64,000 bases of DNA from Acidipropionibacterium thoenii DSM 20276. GTDB taxonomy: Bacteria > Actinomycetota > Actinomycetes > Propionibacteriales > Propionibacteriaceae. The notes below the pieces were generated by a model that worked only from the letters and a program-made list of their open reading frames with translations, did not search any database and was not told where the DNA came from. Each line of letters starts with the position of its first letter. Positions within the stretch are counted from its first letter, which is position 1. Below are positions 17,519 through 26,600 of this stretch, piece by piece. The translations under genes were made by a program, and so were the position numbers. Location: NCBI RefSeq assembly GCF_000423445.1, contig NZ_AUHZ01000012.1, positions 1 through 64,000 on the forward strand, in the 5' to 3' direction.

Positions 17519-18631
17519 ATGACCGAGAACTCTGCCGAGCCCGCCTCTCCTGAGTCGGGCGAGGGCTCCAACGAGGCGACACTGGCCCGCTCGCAGGAGC
17601 GCAGCGACAAGGTCGAGGCCGATCTGGAGAAGCACCCGGGCAACTGGCGGCTGCTCACCGGCGATCGGCCCACCGGAAAGCTGCACATCGGTCACTACTT
17701 CGGCTCGTTGGCCAACCGGGTGAGGTTGCAGGAGATGGGCATCGAGTCCTTCCTGCTGATCGCCGATTACCAGGTGATCTACGACCGGGACGGGGTCGGC
17801 GACATCCAGGACAATGTGATGTCGGCAGTGGCCGACTACCTGGCCATCGGCATCGACCCGGCCCGAACCACGATCTTCACCCATTCCGCGCTACCCGGGC
17901 TCAACCAGTTGCTGCTGCCCTTCCTCTCCCTGGTGACAGACGCCGAGCTGCGCCGCAACCCCACGGTCAAGGACGAGTTGGCGTCTTCGGATCGGCCGAT
18001 GTCGGGGCTGATGCTCACCTTCCCGGTCCACCAGGCCGCCGACATCCTGTTCTGCAAGGCCAACCTGGTGCCGGTCGGCCAGGACCAACTGCCCCACATC
18101 GAACAGGCCCGGGTGATCGCCAGGCGGTTCGATGAGCGATACGGCCGTGTCGATCCCGAGCACCCGGTCTTCCCCGAGCCCGAGGCGCTGCTGTCGGCCA
18201 CTCCGCACGTGCTGGGCCTGGACGGCACGAAGATGAGCAAGTCTCGCGGTAACACCATCGAGATCGGGATGAGCGCCGACCAGACCGCCAGGCTCATCAA
18301 GAAGGCCAGGACCGACGCCGACCGCCACATCAGCTACGACCCGGTCAACCGGCCCGAGGTCTCCAACCTGGTGCTGCTGACCGCGCTGTGCGAGGGGGCC
18401 GATCCGTACCAGGTCGCCTCGGAGATCGGAGACGGCGGATCGGGGACCCTCAAGAAACGGCTCACCGCCTCGATGAATGACTTCTTCGAGCCGATCCGGG
18501 CCCGGCGTCAGGAGCTGGTCGCCGACCAGGGCCACCTTCGCCAGGTGCTGCGGAGCGGCAACCAGCGGGCCGGCGAGATCGCCGACCAGACTCTCGACGA
18601 GGTGCGTCATGCGATGCGGATGGTCTACTGA
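17519..18631 (+). CDS. trpS: Tryptophanyl-tRNA synthetase
   Basis: A 370-residue class I synthetase that charges tRNA-Trp. The HIGH-type motif is KLHIGHYFGSL and the KMSKS motif is GTKMSKSRGNTIEIG. Other family blocks are LLIADYQVIYDRD, LTFPVHQAADILFCKANLVPVGQDQ and YDPVNRPEVSNLVLLTALCEG. An N-terminal acidic tail of about 40 residues precedes the core, somewhat longer than in E. coli. GTGAAAGGACACC supplies the ribosome site for ATG 17519. Expression is probably set by the leader peptide and hairpin at 17386-17482. Confidence 0.95.
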   Translation: MTENSAEPASPESGEGSNEATLARSQERSDKVEADLEKHPGNWRLLTGDRPTGKLHIGHYFGSLANRVRLQEMGIESFLLIADYQVIYDRDGVGDIQDNVMSAVADYLAIGIDPARTTIFTHSALPGLNQLLLPFLSLVTDAELRRNPTVKDELASSDRPMSGLMLTFPVHQAADILFCKANLVPVGQDQLPHIEQARVIARRFDERYGRVDPEHPVFPEPEALLSATPHVLGLDGTKMSKSRGNTIEIGMSADQTARLIKKARTDADRHISYDPVNRPEVSNLVLLTALCEGADPYQVASEIGDGGSGTLKKRLTASMNDFFEPIRARRQELVADQGHLRQVLRSGNQRAGEIADQTLDEVRHAMRMVY

Positions 18632-18660
18632 GGCAGGTCGCCGCCCGGCGGGGCCTCAGT
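18627..18660. terminator. Bidirectional hairpin between trpS and the HTH gene
   Basis: ACTGAGGC at 18627-18634 pairs exactly with GCCTCAGT at 18653-18660, with further GC-rich pairing inside. The two arms contain the stop codons of the convergent genes trpS and the minus-strand HTH gene. Confidence 0.6.
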
Positions 18661-19219
18661 CCTCGTGGTCGTCTGCCTCGGACCACCACAGATTGTGAGC
18701 CTCGCAGGCCGCCTGGGCACGCAGCTTCACCATCAGGGTGCACCAGTTCTGCTCGCCCGCGGCCAACGGCCTCAGTTCGTGGTCACTGAGATTGAGGTAG
18801 TCGGCGATCCGACGATGAGGATGACCGGCCTGCCGCAGCGCCTGGATCCGGTTGACGGTCGCAGCGGCCGCGACCATCGTGTGCTCGGCCGACCAGACCG
18901 TCTCGGGAGTCAGGCGCAGCAGCCGCTGGGCATCCCGAGTGCGGATCCTGGCACGCGGCCGGCCCGGTGTCACCATGGTGGCCACAGTGGAACTGGGCAC
19001 TCCTGCCAGGTGGGCCAGCACCCGCCACGGGGTGCCGGTGGCGTCGGCGAGATGACGGACATGACGGCTCAGGTGGGATGCGAACACCCACCCGTGGCCG
19101 GCGTCCGACTGGCTGTCGGCGCCTGCATGCGGCGATGAGGCTGGCATGATGATCCCCCAGGGGCCTCGGAGCGATCGCTGGGCACCCCCACGTGCCGGGG
19201 TGTCCGTAGAGGATGCCAT
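18656..19219 (-). CDS. Putative helix-turn-helix DNA-binding protein
   Basis: A 187-residue protein of no family I can name. A middle segment (TPWRVLAHLAGVPSSTVATMVTP) looks like a helix-turn-helix with a G-V-P turn. A second one (HRRIADYLNLSDHELRPLAAGE) resembles a sigma-70/LuxR-type recognition unit. Other traits are a conserved-looking LRLTPETVWSAEHTMVAAA between them and three Trp near the C-terminus. Start ATG 19219 or the in-frame ATG 19148 (MPASSPH, with GGGGGA upstream). Standalone, convergent with trpS. The target is unknown; the two HTH-like segments suggest a role in transcription, as inference only. Confidence 0.5.
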   Translation of the reverse strand: MASSTDTPARGGAQRSLRGPWGIIMPASSPHAGADSQSDAGHGWVFASHLSRHVRHLADATGTPWRVLAHLAGVPSSTVATMVTPGRPRARIRTRDAQRLLRLTPETVWSAEHTMVAAAATVNRIQALRQAGHPHRRIADYLNLSDHELRPLAAGEQNWCTLMVKLRAQAACEAHNLWWSEADDHED

Positions 19220-19266
19220 GCCGATGGTCCGATGGGAAGACCGGATCCGATAAGAATTCGATCTCA

Positions 19267-19298
19267 GGTCGATCGTGGCGGGCCCGCCACGATCGACC
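19267..19298. terminator. 32-bp perfect palindrome, terminator of the DEAD-box helicase gene
   Basis: GGTCGATCGTGGCGGG and its exact reverse complement meet without a spacer, giving a stem of up to 14 bp with a 4-nt loop. It lies 16 bp past the stop of the minus-strand helicase gene and upstream of the HTH gene on the same strand, so it probably separates the two transcripts. Confidence 0.65.
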
Positions 19299-19313
19299 CC
19301 GGGAGGGACGGGA

Positions 19314-21020
19314 TCAGTCGGTGCGCGGCCTGCGGGTACGGCGCCGCCTGCGCTGGGAGGCCGTGGTGCCCCGCTGGTCGTCGGCGCCAGCCGTCGCGGC
19401 CGGGGCCGGCTCAGGGGCCCGCGCCGGCTCGGAGTGGGTCTTCGGCTCGGAGTGGGTCGTCGACTCGGGGCGGGTCTGCGGCTCGTTCACGGCGGCCTTG
19501 ACCTGCTCGGGGTGGGAGGCCTGGCCGAGCACCTCGCCGTTGCGGCGACGGGTGCGCTTGCGCTTCTGACGATCGGGGTGGCTCGACTTGTCCGCCTTGT
19601 CCTTGGACTTGGCGGCCTTGCGGGCCTCCTTCTTGTCGGTCTCCCTGGAGTCCTTCCTGCCGGAGTGACGGGACCTGGGGTTGTGGTCCTCACCGTGGCC
19701 GGGCCGGCCGTGCCGGTCATCGTCACGACGATGGCGGAGCTCATGACTGCCGGGTCCGAAGCCGGGCAGGTAGCCCAGGGTGCCCTCGGGGATGTCCAGG
19801 TCGGTGTACAGGTGGGGGGAGGTGGAGAAGGTGACCACCGGATCGTCGAAGCCCAGGTCCAAGGCCTTGTTGATCATCTTCCAGCGGGTCACGTCGGCCC
19901 AGTCGACCAGGGTCACCGCGACCCCCTTGGCTCCGGCACGCCCGGTGCGCCCGATGCGGTGAACATAGGTCTTCTCGTCATCGGGGCACTCGTGGTTGAT
20001 GACATGGGAGACGCCGGTGACGTCGATTCCGCGGGCGGCCACGTCGGTGGCCACCAGGATGTTCGACTCGCCTGCTCGGAACTTCTTGAGGGCCTTCTCG
20101 CGGGCCACCTGAGTGAGATCGCCGTGGATCGCGCGGGCCTTGAACCCGCGATCCTCCAGATCATCGGCCAGCCGCTGGCAGGCACGCCTGGTCCGGCAGA
20201 AGATCATCACCTTCTCGACGTCCCGGCACTGCAGGATCCGGGCGATGACCTCGATCTTGTCCATCGCGTGGGCCTGGTAGATGAACTGAGTGGTATCAGG
20301 GACGGTGGCCTGGGCATCGGCGCCCTCGGCGCGGATGTGCACCGGCTTGTTGAGGTGGGCCCGGGCCAGCGCCATGATGGCCGACGGCATGGTGGCGGAG
20401 AAGAGCATCGACTGACGCTTGGCCGGAGTCATCGCCAACAGCCTCTCGACATCGGGCAGGAAGCCCAGGTCGAGCATCTCGTCGGCCTCGTCGAGCACCG
20501 TGATGCGGGCGTGGGACAGGTCCAGGTCCTTGCGGTGGGCCAGGTCCAGCAGGCGTCCGGGAGTTCCGACCACGACATCGACGCCCGCCTTGAGAGCATC
20601 GATCTGAACGTCGTAACCCACACCGCCGTAGACCGTCAGCACCCGGGCCCCGCGCACGCTGGCAGCGGTCGCGATGTCGCGGGAGACCTGCAGGGCAAGT
20701 TCACGGGTGGGGCACATCACCAGCGCCTGAGGCTTGCCTTGAGCGGCGACGTCCTGCCAGCCGTCGTCACCGGGAAGGGTGATCCGCTGGAGGATGGTGA
20801 CACCGAAAGCCAGCGTCTTGCCGGTACCGGTGCGGGCCTGGCCGATCAGATCGGTGCCGCGGACCGCGATCGGGATGCACATCGCCTGGATCGGGAAGGG
20901 GGCGGTGATTCCGACCCCGGCCAGCGCCTGGCAGATGTCCTCGCGGACACCCAGTTCAGCGAAGCTGGTGGGCGCCTCGGCAGTGGTGGACTGCTCGGCG
21001 CCGGTGGAAGTGGAGTGCAC
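19314..21020 (-). CDS. DEAD-box ATP-dependent RNA helicase
   Basis: A 568-residue RNA helicase. The Q motif region is TSFAELGVREDICQALAGVGITAPFPIQ, motif I is ARTGTGKTLAFG, motif II is VLDEADEMLDLGF, motif III is FSATMP, and motif VI is HRIGRTGRAG. A long basic C-terminal tail rich in Arg, Lys and Gly (RHRRDDDRHGRPGHGEDH, ends RRRRRTRRPRTD) is the kind used for RNA binding. The orthologue in mycobacteria is RhlE (Rv3211), with the ferritin-like gene alongside as here. Start GTG 21020 is the only reasonable one. No strong ribosome site is visible. Confidence 0.93.
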   Translation of the reverse strand: MHSTSTGAEQSTTAEAPTSFAELGVREDICQALAGVGITAPFPIQAMCIPIAVRGTDLIGQARTGTGKTLAFGVTILQRITLPGDDGWQDVAAQGKPQALVMCPTRELALQVSRDIATAASVRGARVLTVYGGVGYDVQIDALKAGVDVVVGTPGRLLDLAHRKDLDLSHARITVLDEADEMLDLGFLPDVERLLAMTPAKRQSMLFSATMPSAIMALARAHLNKPVHIRAEGADAQATVPDTTQFIYQAHAMDKIEVIARILQCRDVEKVMIFCRTRRACQRLADDLEDRGFKARAIHGDLTQVAREKALKKFRAGESNILVATDVAARGIDVTGVSHVINHECPDDEKTYVHRIGRTGRAGAKGVAVTLVDWADVTRWKMINKALDLGFDDPVVTFSTSPHLYTDLDIPEGTLGYLPGFGPGSHELRHRRDDDRHGRPGHGEDHNPRSRHSGRKDSRETDKKEARKAAKSKDKADKSSHPDRQKRKRTRRRNGEVLGQASHPEQVKAAVNEPQTRPESTTHSEPKTHSEPARAPEPAPAATAGADDQRGTTASQRRRRRTRRPRTD

Positions 21021-21290
21021 AGGGGTGGAGATGTCAGCAGACAGGATCGTGGCCTCTTCGTGATAAGGGCCCGTCGAGGCCCGATGTCATGGACTTCGGC
21101 CCATCAGGGCTGCGGCTAGGCTGCCCATTCCCAGGCCAGGTGCGGAGCGATATCGACACACCGCAGGCCATTGTACCGCTATCCGCCGATACCCCGTCGA
21201 GGTGCGGCCCCGGCCGTCCCGGTCGGGGCCGGATCCGCCAGCGGTGAAGCGATGGTGCGTGTTCGGGCCCGCTGGGCGGTTCCGGGGTCC

Positions 21291-21296
21291 TAGGCT
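21291..21296 (+). promoter_or_regulatory. Putative leaderless promoter -10 for the ferritin-like gene
   Basis: TAGGCT lies 7 nt before GTG 21304 and no ribosome site lies between. The 283-bp divergent space from the helicase also has an imperfect 10-bp GC stem at 21206-21230 of unknown role. Confidence 0.45.
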
Positions 21297-21303
21297 TGGT
21301 GAC

Positions 21304-21987
21304 GTGAACAGCCAATCCACCCCGTCGATTCCCGGCGTCCCGTCCTCGCCGGCGGTGAACACCTTCTGGGCGGTGGTCAGCGCAGCCGCACTGCACAGCA
21401 TGAGCGCCACCATCGGTGGCATGCCGTTGGCTCCCGATGTGGCTCGCCGGCTGTTGCTGGCCGACCGGTCGGGGGAGTTCTCCGCCATCCTCGACGAGTC
21501 CCGCCAGCATCTCGACAGCCTGGCCGAGCTGAGTGAGGTGGAACCTCTCATCGGCAGCATCGGATCCTATGTTCCCAGCAGGTCCTGGCTCCAGGTGCTG
21601 CTGCGCGACTATCTCCTGGTGGGCCTGTGCAGCGACTTCATCGCCCAGGTGGAGGGCCATCTCGACGAGCAGCTCACCCCGGCCAGCGGATCCTACGGAC
21701 CCTGGCTGGGGCTGGGCACCGGAGTTCGGGTCCGATGGGACGAGGAGATGTACACCCAGCTGGCGGCGACCACCGACCTGTCGGCAGACTCCGCCTTCGC
21801 CCGGAAGCTGGTGGGAGAGGTGCTCAGCGTCGCCCAGCGGCTGGCCGCTGTTCACCAGGACCTGTGCTCGCTGCTCACCGGTGCCGGCGATGGTGACCTG
21901 GACGACCTGTCGGCGATCACCGAGGTGATGGCCGCAGTACTGTCCCTGCACGACGGGCGGGTAGCTGAACTGGGTCTGGAGCCCTGA
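21304..21987 (+). CDS. Ferritin-like-fold protein
   Basis: A 227-residue alpha-helical protein resembling the actinobacterial ferritin-like family (Rv3210c type), which is related to the MiaE tRNA hydroxylase fold. It sits next to a DEAD-box helicase in mycobacteria too. Recognisable blocks are AVNTFWAVVSAAALHSMSA, FSAILDESRQHLDSL, SRSWLQVLLRDYLLVGLCSDFIAQV and LVGEVLSVAQRLA. I cannot confirm a complete di-iron ligand set (Glu/His pattern), so catalysis is uncertain. Start GTG 21304 is supported by the TAGGCT element 7 nt upstream. Confidence 0.75.
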   Translation: MNSQSTPSIPGVPSSPAVNTFWAVVSAAALHSMSATIGGMPLAPDVARRLLLADRSGEFSAILDESRQHLDSLAELSEVEPLIGSIGSYVPSRSWLQVLLRDYLLVGLCSDFIAQVEGHLDEQLTPASGSYGPWLGLGTGVRVRWDEEMYTQLAATTDLSADSAFARKLVGEVLSVAQRLAAVHQDLCSLLTGAGDGDLDDLSAITEVMAAVLSLHDGRVAELGLEP

Positions 21988-22022
21988 GAACCCCGCCGGC
22001 GCAGACGACGGGGAGAGTCGGC

Positions 22023-22250
22023 TCAGGCCCTGCCGAAGCCGACCTGTCGCTGATTGGGCTGGCCCAGGTCCAGATAGCCCAGTGAACGGGTGGGCACCAG
22101 AACGGTACGCCCCTTGGCGTCGGTGACCTTGAACAGGCCGTCTGACTTCGACAGCGACTCGCGCAGGTCGGCCTCGATGACGTCGGCGTCCTCATCGGAC
22201 TCGATGGTCACCTCGCGGGGGATGTCGCTGATTCCGATCTTGATCTCCAT
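22023..22250 (-). CDS. DUF3107 family small protein
   Basis: A 75-residue protein beginning MEIKIGISDIPREVTIE with the conserved centre TDAKGRTVLVPTRSLGYLDLG. It matches the actinobacterial DUF3107 family (M. tuberculosis Rv3208A, TB9.4), which has no assigned function but is widely conserved. Likely leaderless, since TAGGTT lies 7 nt before the ATG on the minus strand. Usually near the RhlE-type helicase, as here. Confidence 0.86.
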   Translation of the reverse strand: MEIKIGISDIPREVTIESDEDADVIEADLRESLSKSDGLFKVTDAKGRTVLVPTRSLGYLDLGQPNQRQVGFGRA

Positions 22251-22257
22251 GAGCCCC

Positions 22258-22263
22258 AACCTA
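22258..22263 (-). promoter_or_regulatory. Putative leaderless promoter -10 for the DUF3107 gene
   Basis: Minus-strand TAGGTT with 7 nt to the ATG at 22250. Confidence 0.45.
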
Positions 22264-22279
22264 CTAGCAGAACGCGATC

Positions 22280-23170
22280 TCAGCTGGCCGGCGCGGGGTC
22301 GGGGATGGACTGCGGGTCGCCGGGAAGCCTGTCGAGACGCCACAGGCCGACGGTGACATTGTCGAAGCCACCGCAGGCATTGGCGTAGTCGACCAGAGCC
22401 TGGGCGACATGATCGGGGTCGGGTTCGCCGTCGCTGCCCACGGGGGCCTCGCCGACGACCTTCCAGAACATCGTTGCCAACTCCGCAGGATCTGGCAGGT
22501 GGTTCCACAGCCCGTCGCTGCACACCATCACCCAGCCCGGGATCCTGGGCCGGTAGGCATGCACCCGCGGGTCCAGATCGGTGGCCCGGGCCCCCAGCCA
22601 CTTGGTGATGGCATGGGCGCCGGCACCCGACTCGGCCTCCTGGCGGGACATTCCGAGATCGATCTGCGCCTGGGCGACCGAGTCGTCGACGGTCAGGCGT
22701 TGCTCGCGCCCCTCGGCGGGGAACCAGTAGGCGCGGGTGTCACCGATATTGGCCACCACGATCCGGTCGGCCGAGCAGATCGCAGTGACCAGGGTGCAGG
22801 CCCCGATCCCGCGGGGGCCGGGATGGTTCAGCACCGCCCGGTGGGCGTGGTGGACGGCATGGCCGAACAGTGAGACGACGGCGTCATCGGCGCTGGGAAG
22901 GCCCTGCGCCAGGCACCCGGTGAGGTAGCGGCAGGCCGAGCTCGCGGCGACCTCGGCGGCCTGCTCGGCGCCCTCGGTGGAGGAGACGCCATCGGCCACT
23001 ACGATCACGGTATGACTGACATCGGCATCGACGTCGACGGCCAGAAAGTCCTGGTTGGTGGGGTGCCGCAGGCCGACATTGGTGGCCGCTCCGATATGCG
23101 TCGCGGCCTGGGCGGCCCGGGAGATGAGGATGCGGGAGTGCTCGGGTGGACAGGACTCTGGTGAGGTCAT
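22280..23170 (-). CDS. PP2C-type serine/threonine protein phosphatase
   Basis: A 296-residue PPM/PP2C phosphatase. Metal-site motifs are NVGLRHPTNQDF, VVADGVSSTEGAE, ANIGDTRAYWF and VCSDGLWNHL, with CGGFDNVTVGLWRL at the C-terminus supplying the last Asp. There is no transmembrane or sensor domain, so it is probably cytosolic. A cognate kinase or anti-sigma antagonist is not in this window. It starts at ATG 23170 with GGAAAG upstream, downstream of the cold-shock gene and separated from it by a strong hairpin. Confidence 0.9.
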   Translation of the reverse strand: MTSPESCPPEHSRILISRAAQAATHIGAATNVGLRHPTNQDFLAVDVDADVSHTVIVVADGVSSTEGAEQAAEVAASSACRYLTGCLAQGLPSADDAVVSLFGHAVHHAHRAVLNHPGPRGIGACTLVTAICSADRIVVANIGDTRAYWFPAEGREQRLTVDDSVAQAQIDLGMSRQEAESGAGAHAITKWLGARATDLDPRVHAYRPRIPGWVMVCSDGLWNHLPDPAELATMFWKVVGEAPVGSDGEPDPDHVAQALVDYANACGGFDNVTVGLWRLDRLPGDPQSIPDPAPAS

Positions 23171-23195
23171 CGATGGTCTTTCCGTGGTACCGAGA

Positions 23196-23229
23196 ACCGT
23201 CCCGCACCTTCGAGAAGGTGCGGGACGGT
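23196..23229 (-). terminator. Terminator hairpin of the cold-shock gene
   Basis: ACCGTCCCGCACCTTC at 23196-23211 pairs perfectly with 23214-23229 (16 bp with a 2-nt centre). It lies between the cspA stop and the PP2C gene on the minus strand. A T-rich tract is poor on either side. Confidence 0.75.
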
Positions 23230-23253
23230 CATCATTCCGCCAGCCCTGATGAA

Positions 23254-23460
23254 TCAGGCGATGCGAACGTTCTCGGCCTGCTGGCCCTTGCGGCCCTCGG
23301 TGATGTCGAACTCCACCCGCTGGCCCTCGTCAAGGGTCTTGAACCCGTCGGTCTGAATGGACTTCCAGTGGACGAAGACGTCCTCGGAAGCGTTCCCGTC
23401 GACGGCGATGAAACCGTAACCCTTCTCAGGGCTGAACCACTTCACGGTTCCCTGTGCCAT
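23254..23460 (-). CDS. Cold-shock protein CspA family
   Basis: A 68-residue single cold-shock domain that binds single-stranded RNA/DNA. The RNP1 motif is KGYGFIAV and RNP2 is DVFVHWKSI. It ends with GQQAENVRI as usual. ATG 23460 with TTGTC/AAGGAG upstream is chosen over an ATG two codons earlier. Probably transcribed alone with its own terminator. An exact 10-bp inverted repeat (TTGGGGATAC, 5-nt spacer) lies 20-45 nt upstream of the start and may shape the 5' leader. Confidence 0.95.
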   Translation of the reverse strand: MAQGTVKWFSPEKGYGFIAVDGNASEDVFVHWKSIQTDGFKTLDEGQRVEFDITEGRKGQQAENVRIA

Positions 23461-23480
23461 GTGCACTCCTTGTCAGCGCT

Positions 23481-23505
23481 TTGGGGATACACCTCGTATC
23501 CCCAA
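23481..23505 (-). promoter_or_regulatory. Inverted repeat in the cspA 5' region
   Basis: TTGGGGATAC (23481-23490), spacer ACCTC, GTATCCCCAA (23496-23505), perfect over 10 bp. It may be an operator or a leader hairpin of the cold-shock mRNA; the sequence does not decide. Confidence 0.45.
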
Positions 23506-23672
23506 TGCCGGTCCCAACCCCGGCGACGCCAGTGATGAGCCGCAGCCCAGGATGCACCGGTTCCTCCGGTGCCCCCATTCTGCGAGACGGCGGCACTAGC
23601 TTCTCACATATTGGCCACGGTGCGGATATCGGGTCGCAAAAAAGTGTCGGTGACCGGTGGTGTGATGAGGGT

Positions 23673-26600
23673 ATGAACCTGCAGGAACCCCACCCACCGG
23701 AGCAGACCGGACTGGATCGGGACGCCCGGCAGTCGGCAGCCCTGGCCGATCGGCACGACACCGTGCTGGTGCTCGGCGGTCCTGGCACCGGGCGCACCAC
23801 GGTGTGTCTGGAGCGGGTGGCCGGGTATCTGACCCGGGGCGGACGGCTGGACCGTGCGGTGCTGCTCACCCACAGCCGTGGAGCCGCCCAGGAGCTGCGC
23901 AATGAGCTGCTGGCACGGGTCGGGGGAGCCCATCTCGCTCCGCGGGTGATGACGGTCCACGCGATGGCCGCCCGGGTCATCGCGGAGCACTCCGGACGGG
24001 CCTCGACCCTGCTCACCGCCCCCGAGCAGGAGTTCAGGATTCGCGAGCTGCTGGCGGGCTCCGACCTGTCGGGGTGGCCCGAACAGCTGCGGGCCAGCGC
24101 CGGGACCGCCCGTTTCGCCTCCGATCTGCGGGTCCTGGCGGCCGCGGTGCGCCAGGAGGGGCGCGACCCCCTCGACCTGGCCGAGCTCGGGGATCGGTTC
24201 GGGATCGAGTCCTGGTCGGTGCTCGGGCCCTTCCTGGCGGAGTACCTCGATGTCCTGGATCTCGAGCAGACCCTTGACTACGCCGAGGCGGTGCACCGGG
24301 CCCGGATCCTGCTCGCCGACCCCGAGGTGCTGGCCGCGGTGGTCTCCACCATGGACCTGCTGGTGGTCGATGACTTCGGGGAGTCCGATCCCTCCCAGGC
24401 CGGATTGCTGGCCGCCCTGACATCCGGTGGAGTCCCCACCCTGCTGGCGGTGGATCCCGATCAGACCGCTTTCGAGTTCCGCGGGGCGGTGCCCGACCGT
24501 CTGGAGGAGCTGACCGGACTGTTCCCGGATCTGTCGGTGCATCATCTGGTCACCGATCACCGCGGCGCCCCGGCGATCCACCATGTCGTCGAGGAGATCC
24601 GGGGGCGGTTGCCGCTGGTGCCGGCCAGCCCGCTGCTGCGGCGTCAGCCCACTGCCGCCGGCCGCGCCGACCGCCCCGGCGATGGCGCCGGAGAGGTGGA
24701 CTGCATCCTGGCCCCCTCCGATGGCCGGGCGGTCCGGGAGCTCGCCGGCCGGCTGCGTCGGGCCCACCTGATCGACCACGTGGAGTGGTCCCAGATGGCG
24801 GTGGTCACCCGGCACGGCTCCGAGCTCGCGGCCCTGGCCGCGGTGCTGGCCAGTGAGGGGGTTCCGGTGCATCGCAGCAAGGAGGAGGTGACGCTGTCGG
24901 GGGTGCATGCGGTGCAGGTGCTGCTGACCGCGCTGAGCGCCTCGGCGAGCCTGGCCGATGGCCTTGATCCGCAGGCCGATGCCACCGTGGCCCTGCTGCG
25001 CGGGCCGATGTCGGGTCTGGACCAGGCCGTCTGGCATCGCATCGAACAGTGGTGCCGGGTGCAGCGGATCGGGCAGCTGGACTGGCCGGTCCTCACCGAG
25101 CGGCTGCTGGGGGCGGGAGTCGGGGCCGACTCCGGGCCCGTTCCAGCTCCGGGCCTGGCCCGTGCGGTGACACCGGCGCGGGATCTGGTGGCCCGGATCC
25201 GGCGGGCCGCAGACAGGCTCCGCACCGGGGCGGAGGTCCATGAGGCGCTGTGGGTGCTGTGGGGGGCGAGTGCCTGGGCGGCGCAGCTGAGGTCCCGGGC
25301 GCTCGCCGGTGACAGCACCGCCGACCGCGAGTTGGACGGACTGTGCTCGCTCTTCGACCTGGCCGAGCGCACTGCGACTCTCAACGGTGCAGCGGGGGCC
25401 AGACATCTGGTCGCGGCGGTCCGCCAGGAGACCATCCCCGCCGACCGCAGCCGCGAGTCCGACCGGGACCGGCTGGGGGTCAGTCTGCTCACTGCGCACC
25501 GTGCCAAGGGCCGCCAGTTCCAGGTGGTGGCTGTCACCGGACTTCAGGAGGGGAGCTGGCCGGCCCCCAACCACACCGGTTCGCTGGTGGCCGCCGACAG
25601 CTGGTCACCGCAGGGCCCGGTGCCGGCTCCCGGATGGCCCCAGACGGTTCGCGCAGAGCGCAGACTGTTGCTGCTGGCCTGTTCCCGGGCGCGCGATCTG
25701 CTGATCCTGGTCGCTGTCGAGGACTCCGAGAACGGCGTGCGGCCGTCGGCATTCCTCACCGAGATCGCCGCGGCGAGCACCGGTGGAGGGGAGGCGCAGC
25801 TGCTGGCCGGGGCCGGCTCGTCGAGCGCCGAGCTGCCTGCCCGATTCACCCGGATGTCGGATCTGGTGGGGCGGCTGCGCCGGGCTGCGACCTCACCGGC
25901 CAGCTCGGCGGCAGTGCGGGACCAGGCGGCCGAGATACTCGCCGAGCTCGCTTCCAAGGGGGCCGGACCGGCCCAGCCGGATCATTGGTGGGCCACCGGC
26001 TGGGACCCGGCGGTCACCGACCGCGACCAGGCCGGCATGGTGGCGCTCGGGAGCTCGGGATCTGCGGGGCAGGCCGGGGTCATCAGACTGGCGGCCTCCC
26101 ATGTGGGGGAACTGCTGAGCTGCCCTCGTCAGTGGTTCCTGACCCGCCGCGGCGAGGTCTCGGGAGCAGCCAGCCCGCGCGCCGCGGCGGGCAGTCTGGT
26201 CCACCAGGTCGCCGCTCGGACGATGGCCCAGGGCTGGTCATTGCAGGAGGCCCGGGACCGGCTGAGCCGTGACTGGGCGGATCTGGAGTTCCCGATCGGC
26301 TGGCAGTCCGGGGTGGAGGAGGAGGGCGCCCAGCTGGCGATGGGCCGGCTGGACCGCTGGCTCCAGGGTCGCCCGGCCACTCTGGTGGGTACCGAGGTGG
26401 GCTTCGACCACACCTTCCAGCTGCCCTGCGGACCGGTGCGTTTCAAGGGCAGCATCGACCGGCTGGAGAGGGACCAGACCGGTCGGCTGGTGGTGGTCGA
26501 CCTCAAGGCCGGCACCAGCACCTCCCCCCAGGTGGCGCGCTCGCATCTGTTGCAGGTCGGCGTCTACCAGGCGGTGGTGGCCGCCGGTGGCGTCCAGATG

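Noticed and set aside
19275-21119. 614-residue plus-strand frame opposite the DEAD-box helicase
   Set aside because: Gly/Val/Ala-rich shadow with no motif. The helicase motifs on the minus strand are complete.
23604-25574. Long minus-strand frame (656 residues) opposite adnA
   Set aside because: No recognisable domains, rich in Gln, Gly and Arg as shadow frames are, and fully covered by adnA.
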